Assembly (NCBI GenBank): GCA_963942565.1
Contig: OZ012690.1
Coordinates: forward strand, 16,740,975 to 16,804,974
Reading direction: 5' to 3'
Origin: Maea johnstoni
Taxonomy: Eukaryota > Annelida > Polychaeta > Spionida > Magelonidae
DNA: 64,000 nt
Position numbers and translations under genes: made by a program. The number at the start of each line of letters is the position of its first letter. Position 1 is the stretch's first letter. Shown piece after piece: positions 20,401 to 31,360 of this stretch. The notes below the pieces were generated by a model, which was given only the letters and a program-made list of their open reading frames with translations, had not been told where the DNA came from and ran no database searches.

Positions 20401-21420
20401 ACAGCTGAAGAAATCTTGCGTTTGGTTGTAGACAACTTCATTTCAAGATTTGGTCTACCAGAAATTACCCACACCAATCAAGGCCGTAATTTCACAAGTG
20501 CCTTATTCCAGGGAGTGTGTGAACTTCATGAAATCACTAAGACGCGTATTACAACATATCATCCCTGTTCAAATGGCCAAGTCAAAAGGTGCGATCGTAC
20601 TCTCATTCAGACAACAAGGTATGGGATAAAGATTTGTCTCTGCTAACAAGTGCCATCAGATCTGTACCTAATCATCAGACAGGATTCAGTCCGAATATGA
20701 TGATGGTGAGTAGAGAATTGACACACCCAGTGGAATTCCTTTTTCCCGTACAACCATCTGAAGATATCCAACCCTCCACATTTGTTGGAAATCTAAGGGA
20801 ATGTCTACGCAAGATTCATACTTTGTTTCGGAAAGCTCTTCATGGAACAGCTCCGTCAGAAGGACTACTATGACCCGGGGCATCATTCGGTTCAAAGAAG
20901 TCGGGGTCAAAGCAAAGTTTCAGACTTCTTATGAGGTGGGTGACATAGTGCTACGTCGTAATGACTACACCAAAAAAGGTCACTGTTGCAAGCTGAAATC
21001 TGTTTGGACAGGTTATCTTCAGAGTGAGGAGCAAGAAGAAGCAATATGTTCTTCATCATGACTTGTTGAAAATATGCCATGATAAAGAAATTTTCTTGTG
21101 GCTGAGAAGAGCCAGACACAAGTTGGAGAGCTCTTAAGAGGAGACCTCATCTGAAGAGACTCCAGAGGTTATTCTTCATGGTATCAAAAGTAAAGATCCT
21201 TACCAACCAGAGGAGCAAAGTTCACAAACATCTGACCTGGAAGACAACTCAACAACTCAAGTTGGTAATTTGCAAGGTCTACCGGTTTCCAGTGCAGAAA
21301 TAGTTCTTCCAGACAATAATTATCTACCAACAGAAGTTCAACCATGCAGTTCAACCGGTTCAACAGTACAAGCAACAGAGGAAGAGGAATCTTCTTCAAA
21401 TGCAACAAATTTCACATGGG
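17471..21420 (+). mobile_element. Fossil Ty3/gypsy-type retrotransposon, no LTRs found
   Basis: The parts read in the usual order on the + strand. A gag-region start near 17471 has a helix-hairpin-helix-like segment (INTASSNDLRHICGIG). Reverse transcriptase follows at about 18480-19000 with FYSGLDMTSGYYQ and YLDDV (family YxDD box), and RT connection/RNase H lies to about 19520. The integrase region starts at about 20050, with core-domain sequence at about 20280-20650 (TKWMQAYPL). The element is broken, with many breaks, and no paired LTRs could be recognised, so its limits are approximate. It looks old. Confidence 0.85.
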
Positions 21421-21440
21421 TCCAATGTGAAGACTGCTTT

Positions 21441-21705
21441 AAGTGACCTAGTGGTTACGATGCCTGGCTCCCAAGCGTGATCTCGCAGGTTGGAGTCTCC
21501 GCTGAATCCCCAAGCGGGTTGGCATGGTCGCTATATAAATGTGCGGCGTTGTGGAGGGCTGTCTATAGTCCTTTTGCAACTGAAAGACCCCTTGGAACTA
21601 TTTGTGAAGAGAAGGGAATTTCTTCCCGGTTCCGGGTTTCTATCTCCTCGCGATATTACCTAACCTGTTGAAAGCGACGTAAAAACCAATTCCTTCCTTC
21701 CTTCC
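21441..21705 (+). mobile_element. tRNA-derived SINE (family B) with TTCC tail
   Basis: The head reads GACCTAGTGGTTACGATGCC (box A-like TAGTGGTTACGATG) and, about 35 bases on, GGTTGGAGTCT (box B-like). A non-tRNA body follows, ending in a CCTT-repeat tail at 21688-21705. The sequence is unrelated to SINE family A. It sits at the downstream edge of the gypsy-type fossil. No clear flanking duplication was found. Confidence 0.75.
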
Positions 21706-21710
21706 AACAC

Positions 21711-23160
21711 CGAAGCAGTGGAACCCTGAATCAACCCAAAGTTCTGCTGGATGAATACAGATCCAGACTTTCTTCCTATGATAAAAACAAGGAAAGTTTT
21801 GAAGATTGGTAAGCAGCTCTTGTCACGCAAGGTCTCACATTTTCTGTACCTGAGCCATTGCGGATGGTTAACCAAACTACATGCAGTGAAAGTACTGCAC
21901 AAGTTCCCGCTCATTTTCGAGACTAATTGATCGCATGAAGTTAATAACATCTAACACTAACATCTAAACAATCTTTCATTTATGCGACTTATGAGTCTTC
22001 ATCACACTTTCAGAGATGGAAGAAGAGTACCTGTTTGTGCCTGACTACAATGAGGACATGGAGAATGACCATCAGTCCCACTCCCAAAGAATGTCCATGT
22101 CTCATAAGCGGAAAAAATTACCAACTGAAGCTGGTATCTCTGGAAAACAGCCTCGAGTTCCTGAGATCACCTGCTAAAGCTGGTTCAAATCAGAGAAATC
22201 CATTCAATCCTCCAAAGCTTCAGTAGTGCTTCCACTGTAACTTTTGGACAAGCCATATAAAATGCCCTGACATCGAAAGTCATATCAAACCCAGCTTTTG
22301 AAAGTTACAGCCTGTCAATAGACCTTATTCACGCCTCGCTCTGACGCGTGTCAGAACGAGGCTCTGTAGGCATCTCCCGCTAGGTGGCTCAATGCATTGC
22401 CGCCACATTGGAATGTTTCAGAACCGCAATGTAAACAAACCGGCGTGGTTGCGTTGACACACAGCAAGTCTGCACTCGCTGAACAGCTTGTGAAAATCGT
22501 TTTTACAAGCACGATTAATGACACGTGAGATAATAGTTGAAGTAATAACATGTTGTTGGATGTCAGAAAGGATATTTTAAGAAGTAAAGTTAATTTACTA
22601 GGCTCTACTATAGTAGATCAGTTCTGGATGGTTCATAGCAAATGGGTATGGATTTGGCCAGTCAGTTAACTATGTCATTCAGTGTTTGACACAAGCGAAC
22701 TTAGAGACATGGCCTGTTGCCACGTTGAGTATGTGAAAAACATTTTTGAATGTTCCAATATGCCTCAAGATTACTAACAGCACGTGGTTAACGTAGTTAT
22801 TGCCGATTTTCAGGTACTGTCATACTACGAGGTACTTATGACATGACCTTGCACCTAGAGGGGGTTCATATCAGTCATATTCTAAAACAATGGCTTCGAA
22901 GACCGTATCGTTATTTACTTTCAGCCAAAAAATGAGATGAAAATATTGGTCAAAATGGTCGAAGGAATCTGCATGGTCGAAGCAGACACCCATGTTGTTT
23001 GGGACCAATTTAACACGGAAGGTCCAATGGGACCCGCCTTTTGTGCTCGTGGTCATACCACAATACAAAGTTGCGAGGTCGAGATTTGTTGCGGGTGACC
23101 ACTCCTCATGTGCAATCTTTTGTTTTGATATTCATGCTTAGGGACAAGCCAAAGACACCA
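21711..23160. other. Unassigned DNA between the gypsy fossil and the LINE
   Basis: Short protein-like stretches at 21711-22250 may be further remnants of the upstream retroelement but match no domain I can name. From 22320 to 23160 there is no recognised coding, RNA or repeat signal. A 20 bp-scale hairpin, CCTCGCTCTGAC.CGTGTCAGAACGAGG, lies at about 22336-22362. Confidence 0.4.
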
Positions 23161-23164
23161 CCTA

Positions 23165-24775
23165 GTGGTGATGATCTTGAATCTTACCAGCGTCCTTGAC
23201 AAGCACGCACCAGAGAAAGAGAAGTCTGTTGTAGTTCAACCCTTAAAACCATGGTTCAGGGATGAACTACGTCAGGCAAAAAATGAAAGGAGGAAAGGAG
23301 GAGAGACTGTGGCGAAGGACCGGCCTTACCGTTCACAAAGAAATCTACAGGGCTGAGAAGTGCAAGTTTAATACCTTACTACTAGACAGTAAAGCAACCT
23401 TCTTCAATGAAAGAATCACAGAATGCGGTAATGACTCAAAAGCTATTTCTAAAAATTATAGACGACCTTTTTCGACACAAAAGGACAAAATTGCCAGCGT
23501 ATAGTTCTGCTCAGGACCTCGCAAATAGATTTGCAACATTTTTCAAAGAAAAAACTGACAAAGTCAGAGATGAGCTACCTGATTGCTCTGACATCGACCT
23601 GAACATACCCCAGCATAAGCCTCCTTCAACTCCTTCGAACCACAACACAGGAGGTGGTATGGAAGATCATATGTAAATCTCCCTCTAAAAGTAGTACATT
23701 GGACCCGATACCCACTTGGATCATCAGGGATGCCAAAAATGAACTGCTTCCAACAATCACAGACATCATTAACGCTTCACTGAGGTCAAGTGAAGTACCA
23801 ACATCTATGAAATCAGCTGTGGTCACCCCTCTGCTTAAAAAAGCTACCTTAGACCCTTAGATACTAAAAAACTACCGCCCTGTTAGCAACCTTTCGCTTG
23901 TATCAAAGGTCTTAGAGAGGGTGGTTGCTCAGCGACTGACAGGTTACATGACAGATAACAATCTACATGAATACCTTCAATCGGCATATAAACCCGGTCA
24001 CAGCACAGAGACAGCACTGGTGAAGGTACAGAATGACATTCTTACAAGCATTGACCAGCATGGAATAGTTAAACTGATCCTTCTTGACCTAAGTGCAGCA
24101 TTTGATACCATCGACCATGATGTGCTGTTTTCTAGAATGGAAAGCACTCTGGGTATAACAGGGCCAACCCTTGAATGGTTCCGTTCATATCTTGGTGACC
24201 GTACTCTTCGAGTTCAGATAGATGATTCTTTCTCCGCATCACAGGAAATCCTATGGTCTGTACCACAAGGATCAGTGTTGGGCCCTCTGCTCTCACTGAT
24301 GTATCTCCTACCCTTAGGAATACTGATAAGAAAGCATGGTCTAGAACTCCATGCTTATGCGGATGATACGCAACTCTACATCTCTATCTAACCTATCAAT
24401 CAGCGTGTAGTGGACGAAGGTGTAGCTAAGTTGGAAAACTGCCTCACTGACATCTACACATGGATGTCTCAAAATAAATTGAAATTGAATGCAGACAAGA
24501 CAGAAGTGCTGGTCATGGGTACCCCACAGATGCGGGTGAAAATCTCCATTCCTAGTATTACCGTAAATGGTGTAATAGTACCAGTTCTTAATGAACCCGG
24601 CGGTAATCTGGGCGCTGTTTTTGATCCGCACATGAATATGTCTGCACATGTATCAAAAGTTATCAAGTCTGCAAATTACCACCTTAGGAACATTGGAAAA
24701 ATAAGGAAATTTCTCAATACTGATACAACCAAGAGTGCCATCGTCTCACTGGTGACATCACGCCTTGACTATTGT
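23165..24775 (+). mobile_element. L2/CR1-like LINE, 5'-truncated, first piece
   Basis: It covers a pre-RT segment (SVLDKHAPEKEKSV, KPWFRDELRQAK, FFKEKTDKVRDELP) and the reverse transcriptase core: NYRPVSNL, LDLSAAFDTIDHDVL (motif A), VPQGSVLGPLL (motif B) and HAYADDTQLY (motif C, with the catalytic DD). The endonuclease domain is absent. Frame changes occur near 23330 and 23660, and stops in the LDP*ILKNYRP and YISI*P contexts, so the copy is dead. It breaks off inside RLDYC at 24775; the downstream part resumes at 30421 after a 5.6 kb insertion. Confidence 0.9.
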
Positions 24776-25091
24776 CATTGTCAAAAAAGGACACCAAGCC
24801 ATACACGTGCAGTATAACAGGTTTATTATCACTTAACTACATAGCCAGGCGAGGACCACCTCGGAGAACACATCTGTATAATCGTAATGTTAGATCGCTA
24901 AAGCTGCGAATCCGAGGCCGCCGACGCTCAATATAAAACACATATATACAATATTTACAAGTTTATGCGCCCATGAGGCGTGTCTGCCTTCGAGTATATG
25001 CATTGTAGTACATATAACATTCAAGTGTCATACCATTACACAAACCAGTCAGAAGTTTGCGGTTAAGAATTAATTTAAAATGCCCTCACAT
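24776..25091. other. Left flank inside the LINE interruption
   Basis: This is non-LINE sequence between the broken LINE and the TIR element at 25092. It starts TCATTGTC, and GACAATGACA occurs near 30384-30393 on the other side. Both flanks may therefore belong to an outer inserted element into which the 25092-30165 element went. No coding potential is seen. Confidence 0.4.
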
Positions 25092-27135
25092 AAAGCAACT
25101 CAGCCATTCTCCCTTATGGGTCCACATTGGGGCTGGAAGTTGGTCACGAGGGTTTGTGTCACAGATCTTTCTGAGACTATTTTTTTCTGAAACTAGTATA
25201 TCTCAAGGGCAAAAGCCCAAAAAATCTGCCTACAAAGTCTTCAGACAAATCTTTTACAGCAGTTTGAAGTTGAGGCTATCCAAATTTAAGAGGACCACTC
25301 AAAATATGACCTTTATTTGATTTCAGGCTTGTAATAATGTATTGAAAAGGCTAATACCCCATTGTATGCTATTTTTATGAAGTAAACTGTATGATGGTTC
25401 AAATAAATACAGCTTTTGCATATATTTCACTTGTTTTTTCATCATTTTGCCACTGTTTTGTGAGGTACAGTTTCAAAACTGCAATGAAGTCCTGAAAGTA
25501 TTGTCTAACTTTAGCTGTAAAAGTGAGAGATCTTTCTGAAAAATAGTCTAACCTATCTCAGGGAAATGACAAATAAGTGCTCTGGGACTGGCCCAAAAGA
25601 TGTAGAGCATAGGTGAAAGCATCGCTGGTAATAGCGCATTGATAAACGTTTCGTAAGTTGCGATATTTTTATGTAGAAATTTGTAATTTTTCAAAATTAA
25701 TATTTATGTTCAGAAGTCATCTTAATAGGCCGAAAGACACCTAATTAACTTAATTTGTTAATTTGGAGTTCATTGCAGTTGGCGATGAGGCTAGGATTTT
25801 TTTCGTTTGTAGGTTGCAGAAAATGGTAAAATGGAAAACACTTGAATACAGTCTAAAAATCAAAAGGTTTATTGAAGAAACCTGTCAAATACGAAATTAA
25901 AATATACATAGATATCACATGCACCTATCCCAACAATCGATGGCAAGGCTGAGCCACTTTGGTATGTTAAATTTCACCCAGAAGGCACTTCAAAGTATAA
26001 AAGTATAAAATGAATTAAAATGAGGTATATCTTCTCGCTTGGCAACACCTTTCAAAGGCTATAATGGTGAATTATATTGTACTACTCATAGTTATTTGAC
26101 CTTTTCATAATGATGGAAACAATTTCCAACTGCATGAAGCTAGTTTGGACAACATCTCTTCACACTGACCTGCATTGAAGTTTTGACTAAAATAGTTTGT
26201 AGGTTTCAGGTCTGCTACCTTAAGTTGTATCTCAATGTGAAGCTTTGAAATTAGGTAGGTAAGCATCTAATGTCCATTCTTACCATATATATAGGAAAGT
26301 TATACATTGTGCTATTGAAATCACATCAAAATTATCGCTTTGGCACAGCATTGATCAGTACAAAATATCTGGTTTTTTCATGACACAGATATGGAATTAT
26401 CACATTTATGAGCACATAACGGCACAATGGCACCCTTAAATACTTAAAAGTCCACTCATAAAAACAGAATGAGACAAACAAAATAAATATTGCAAGTTTC
26501 CCAGCACTTTTACACTACTACTGAACTTCAAAATGGAGTGTTTTAGTAAGTTATGTAAGTTGCGCAGATCTTCTCCAAAATGATTGGACCTTTGAACATC
26601 ATTAAAGGAAGTAAGTTAATACTTGCAAACTAAAATTCAACACAACTGTCACATTAAATAAATCACATAGATGGAATGTTATTGGAGATAAAACATCTTC
26701 ACAATGTCATTTGTGAATCATTTTGAGAATTATACAATATATAAAAATGGTTTACACCTTAAACCAGCATCCCTAATATTTTGAACAGATGCAATGATTA
26801 TGCATAGAAGTTATGAAACCTTAACATTTAAACATCCAACAGAACATTTGAATTAACTTTGAAAATGAAGTGTGAATTTGTCAAAGTCTTGGACAAACTT
26901 GTCCTTGAATTCTGACAGTGGCATGTCGGTGCTGACAATCTTGACTTTGCGCTTGCCATCTCTCGCATCTAGAACTTTCTGCCACTGCTGGACAGTAACT
27001 TCAGTGGCTGTGACTTTATCCACCAACCCCTTAACTGCCTCTTCCGTCTAGTAAGATTTCACAAAGACATCAGGACTTGGAGTGAGGGGTTCTGTGAGTA
27101 CCTTCTTCAGGGATCTGAGAAGCAAGGTGGAGTGT

Positions 27136-28950
27136 TCATTCTTCTAGCACTTGTAAGCAGTTGTTCGGCTTCAGGCAATTGGAATGTCTGATGTGCTTGG
27201 GTCGCAGCTTGTAGAAAGATGACTTGCTCTTCTTCACTTGTGGATTTTCAGCAATGAACTTCTCATATAAGATGTATAGGTAGTCATTGAGGATCCTTGT
27301 TTGGACCTTCTCTTCATCAACTGTCAAGCAGTCCTGCTTGCCAGGGTTCATCCTAGAGTTGTCGTCTCTCTCTAGGAAAGACCTTACCTGTCTCTTGAGC
27401 TCTTTCTGTCTGGCAAGTAGCCGCCTTCTCTCGAGACACTTGGGAGACTTGTCCTTCCTTGTGTAAAGGAACTTCTCTGAGACATTCAACTGTTGGCTGA
27501 GATGCTTTTTCATTCTGTATCTCTTGAGCTGTTTGCCGTTGAGAAGTGATACCACAACCTCCTTGTGTTGGTCACTTTTCTTTGCTGCAATTTGTAGTTC
27601 ATCCTCCACCACATTCGCATAGATCAGTTTCTTCTTGATGCCGGCTGGGACTTTCCTTGGGGTAAGGCCACTGTCTCGAATGAGCTGGTTGGTCTTGCTG
27701 CATGGTGTCTGAGCAGTGATGCCTTGCTCAGCTTGCATAGCTTCGAGTGGTTCTAGCACTACCACTGGAACTGGATGAAACAATGGAGACCACCTATCAT
27801 GTACTGTAGTCCCATGGCTTGGAGATGTGACAGTACTACTACAAGCACTTGTAATGTCACTTGATCCTTTCTTCTCCATCAGTTCCTCCAGCTTCTTGCA
27901 TCTCCTTTGGAATTTCTGTTTCTGAGCTTTGATATTCTTAATCTGTTCCTCATGCTTTGTAACCTGTCGGTTCAATTTTGAAACAGCCTTTGCGACACGT
28001 TTCTTCTTCCTCTTTTGAGTAGTAGACTTTGGACCAGTACCGACTTCGGCGACATGTTTCTTTCTCTTCTTTCGAGGAGACTTTGAAGTGGCTACAGCTG
28101 CAGCTTGTCTTTTCCTCCTTCTGGGGAATTTCACAATCAGTGTACCTGAAAGTAGACAAATAAACAAATGTATGAATAAAAGGAAGAAAGAGTGTCACGA
28201 AAGCTGTTTCAAAGTTTAACTTAGACAAATATCAGGTAGGTATGTGGTTATAATATTTGCAATTGTAATCATTAACAGATCAATTAATATCAGCATCAGT
28301 TCAGAACATTACTCCAAGTGGGATTCAAGACAAATATCATTAATTAACAGATCAATACATATTAGCATCAGTTCAGAACATTTCTACTTCTAAGCAGATT
28401 CAAGACACATATCAGGTAGGTATATATGTAGTAAATGATTAGCACCAGTTCAGAACAGTACATACATTCAGAAGTAAATCAGCAGGTTAACAGGAATATA
28501 AAACACTTACCTTATTATTCACAGCGAGAACATCTAAGTGCACGAATAAATAAATGAATGAATATTGAAATACATACCTCTGAGTTCCTGCGCTCCATCA
28601 CCACCATCACTGCTGTCACCACCATCATCCGTCTCATCATCATCATCATCATCATCATCACTGTTAAATCCATCAGTTGACCAGTCCTCATCTTCCTCCA
28701 CATCAGCCTCAGCAGCCAGTTTCTCTTCCCGCTTCTTCTTACGGTGTCTCCTGACCCCGATATTGGTAAACCTCCTGCTATTTGCCTTCTCTTCGTCGGT
28801 CATGTCTGCTACCATCTTCTGATAAGCTTTGACCCTTTCACTTTCTCTTTTCAAGAAGGCACCACCCATTTCAGCTATTTTCCTCGCCCTAAATCGCTGT
28901 TGCCGCCCTGAATTGCTTAGGGGAAGGGGTCTTGCCCGGGTAGAATACAT
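27136..28950 (-). CDS. Two-exon basic nuclear-type protein of the 5 kb TIR element, function unknown
   Basis: Exon 1 (28950-28578) and exon 2 (28145-27136) join in phase through donor AGAG|GTATGT and acceptor CTACTTTCAG|GTACAC, giving about 460 residues. The N-terminal block has RQQRFRARKIAEMGG and RRHRKKKREEK, then an acidic run (eight Asp from an ATC repeat). Exon 2 has basic clusters PRRRKRQ, PRKKRKKH and QKRKKKR, a coiled coil (EEQIKNIKAQKQKFQRRC), and a block FLERDDNSRMNPGKQDCLT followed by SFYKLRPKHIR. From memory, this pairing recurs in uncharacterised proteins of several invertebrates and is probably transposon-encoded. After the stop at 27136 similar sequence appears to continue in another frame (27130-26870), so the C-terminus is likely lost. 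No catalytic domain is visible. Confidence 0.7.
28578..28950 (-). CDS. Exon 1 of the unknown two-exon gene
   Basis: The ATG at 28950-28948 follows an acceptor TTACTTTTTCAG whose exon starts at 28957, so there is probably an upstream untranslated exon. A GTGAGT donor candidate lies near 29266, just downstream of a TGACGTCA (29305-29312). The open frame continues upstream of the acceptor by chance. The exon ends with one base of a Gly codon. Confidence 0.7.
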
Positions 28951-30165
28951 TATCCGGCTGAAAAAGTAAAGAAAAGTGTCAAAATAAGCCATGTCCTCAA
29001 AAACGTAACGCACAAATGAAACAACACGTAACGAAAATGTCCTCAACTCAAATTGAGATGTAAATACCCCCCCACCATGTTGTTTTGATTCATTTACGAG
29101 CAAAACATTTCAAAGTTGTCTAAACTTACGGCAAATTACGCACAGACATCTTAAAATTTCTGTTAGCGGAGCTTCTATGCTAGCCTACCCCTAAAATGAC
29201 ACCGATTTTTCAAAGATCCCATGATTAGAAATCGTAATATTTTATGAGAAAAACACTCACCGCTGATTCTGACGAGTCTGGCAGCATGGCCTAACATCCC
29301 TTCTTGACGTCAGAAATGAAAACGAGGCCATAACCTCATTATTTTAGTCTGTAGGCTTGTCGATAGATGGCAATGTCGGATTGCCTAGAAACTTACACAA
29401 CGTTTGTACGTGACGGTTTTTCGAACTTATGCTTCCCTGCAGGCTTAGAAATAATTCTTTCTGGATTTGTTACAATCGTTATTTGTACTGTGCCTGAAGG
29501 TCTTTTAGATGCAAAAAGAAGATCTTCCACGAGTACATGTATAGGGAGGTATAATGCGATCGTAAGTTGCGCTTGTTATCGATACGCACCAACCTTACCC
29601 CATTTCGAGGTCTGTGGGCCTTTCTTAAAACTTGGTCTCAGACTTTTTGTTATTTTATCGAAAAGTTGAGATGTTTCCGCAGATGTAGAGACCAAAAAAT
29701 CATTGAATACTATTTAATATGGTACATGTCCCGCATAAAATAGCTTGATGCGAAATGTACAAACAAAAATTGAAGACACGTGTACAGACCTACCTAAAGT
29801 ATATTTCAAAATGAAATATTCTGTTCTTGCGTCAGAAATATCAAAATTCAAAATATTTCCAATAAATATAGATGAGGTTTTCCTAAAACAATCCGGTTTT
29901 TTAATCTTTTCACACAAAATCATATTTTAACCTTTGCTGAGGACACGTTAGTCCGTTTCGCCTTGTTGCTCTTCCGGCCTCAGAAAAAATATTTCTACTA
30001 GAGTTAGGACACAAGTTATGCATGACTCTGATGCACATTGATCCTAGCTACTGGCTGGTACCAAGTAAGCCAGTATTCATGCAGTATTTTTCCCTAGGGG
30101 GTCGAGGGTCACGCAAATCTCGTTATGTGGACCCTTAAGGGAGAATGGCTGAACTGATGCTTTAA

Positions 30166-30420
30166 AGAAGAGGGTGGGTGGGTGGGAAAATGTTTTGCCC
30201 AGCAGTGTGGGAAACATGAACGGCTTGTCCGGCGACGACGAGTTCGTTTCCATGAACGCGTCGCCAGGGTAAACAATCCCTGATTGGACAATCGCGAATG
30301 CGCGTCATGTGTGTGACGTCATAATGTCAACACAGGCGCGAGAAAGCAAGAAAGACGTAATACAGCATGCATGTCCGAGACAATGACATGCAATCGTCCT
30401 CAGATACGGCGATTACAAAC
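30166..30420. other. Right flank inside the LINE interruption
   Basis: This is GC-richer DNA with a TGACGTCA palindrome at 30314-30321 and GACAATGACA at about 30384-30393, which mirrors TGTCATTGTC at the left break. It has no coding potential and resumes LINE sequence at about 30421. Confidence 0.4.
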
Positions 30421-30955
30421 CAATGGACTTCTCTGTGGAATCACTGATTAGCTGCTATGCAGGCTCCAGAAAGTCCAAAACAATGCTGCTAGAGTGGTTA
30501 GTGGCTCCAAAAAGTATGATCACATTACATCAGTTCTAAAGGATCTTCACTGGCTGCCCATCAGGAAAAGGATTGAGTTCAAGATTCTGCTTTTGACTTT
30601 CAAATGCATGCAAGGATGTGCCGCTCTATACTTGAGGGAACTGTTAGTCAAACAAGCCAATACAAGGACTCTAAGATCAAACACTAAGAACTTATTACAG
30701 ATACCACTCACTAATCTGAAAAGGTTTGGTGACAGAGCATTCTGTGCCTATGCACCCCGCCTTTGGAATGAGCTCCCTGACAACATCAAGGCTGCTGATA
30801 GTGTGCAAAACAGCTGAAAACATTGCTATTTCGAAAGGAGTTTAATTGACTATATGGACCATGACAACTGTCCAATGACTCTAAAGTGCTTTTAAACATT
30901 ATAGGTGGAAAGGGCGCTATATCAAATATCAATTATTATTATTATTATCTTGCTG
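30421..30955 (+). mobile_element. L2/CR1-like LINE, second piece with 3' tail
   Basis: It continues the LINE broken at 24775: GLLCGI, RLQKVQNNAARVV, LKDLHWLPIRKRIEFKILLL, then FGDRAFCAYAPRLWNELPD, the usual C-terminal region of L2/CR1 RTs. One in-frame stop lies after GLLCGITD and a frame change follows SVQNS. The 3' end has GGGCGCTATATCAAATATC followed by (ATT)n, the typical short-repeat tail of L2-like LINEs. Confidence 0.9.
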
Positions 30956-31162
30956 TACTAGATTATCACCTTAATCTACAATAAGGTCAGGTACAACAAT
31001 AGTGTTTTGTTGTTCACAAACCTACTCAACCACCCTTTGTCTTCAGGGTCCGATGCACGTAGCCAGATCCTCCTTTTATACTCATCTTTGCTAAATACAA
31101 ACTCGACATTCAAAGTCATTGAAAGAAAAATACAGAATTATCCATAGTTTACCTTTAATTCA
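30956..31162. other. Unassigned DNA
   Basis: This is a short spacer between two LINE remnants. It may include degraded sequence of the second LINE, but no motif is clear. Confidence 0.35.
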
Positions 31163-31360
31163 CATTTCTCTAATTTGGTAGAAAAAGCCGTCAAACCAGA
31201 CAGTGTCAACTGCCTTAGCTACATCAAAATAATTCCCAATCCCCTAATTCAGTAGAAAAACCCGTCAAACCAGACTGTCAAATGCCTTAGCAAGATCAAT
31301 ATATGCCACAAAGACCCGCTGAGTACTGTCCACACTTGCAGCTGATATTACTCGATACGT
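31163..31360 (-). mobile_element. LINE reverse transcriptase fragment, partly duplicated
   Basis: The - strand encodes VFVAYIDLAKAFDSL, the motif A region of a LINE RT, then a second tandem variant reading DVAKAVDTVWFDGFFYQIR. The two ~80 bp segments (31255-31350 and 31165-31240) are similar in sequence, so the fragment has been locally duplicated. The family is uncertain. It is distinct from the L2/CR1 copy just upstream. Confidence 0.6.

Larger units (their letters stand above)
25092..30165 (-). mobile_element. 5.07 kb TIR element carrying a two-exon gene of unknown function
   Basis: The left end AAAGCAACTCAGCCATTC.. continues with TCCCTTATGGGTCCACAT. The right end, read in reverse (30165 to 30124), gives AAAGCATCAGTTCAGCC then ATTCTCCCTTAAGGGTCCACAT. 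That is a ~35 bp terminal inverted repeat with a few mismatches. Between them lies the spliced - strand gene 28950-27136 with an upstream non-coding exon candidate, plus ~2 kb of AT-rich DNA (25.1-26.85 kb) with no frames. It sits inside DNA that interrupts a LINE, so it is an insertion. No clear target-site duplication was found. The superfamily is unknown to me. Confidence 0.6.

Noticed and set aside
28515-28822. Ser-rich and Met-rich frames opposite and beside exon 1 of the unknown gene
   Set aside because: They are shadows of the (ATC)n-encoded Asp run and the basic region of the spliced - strand gene.
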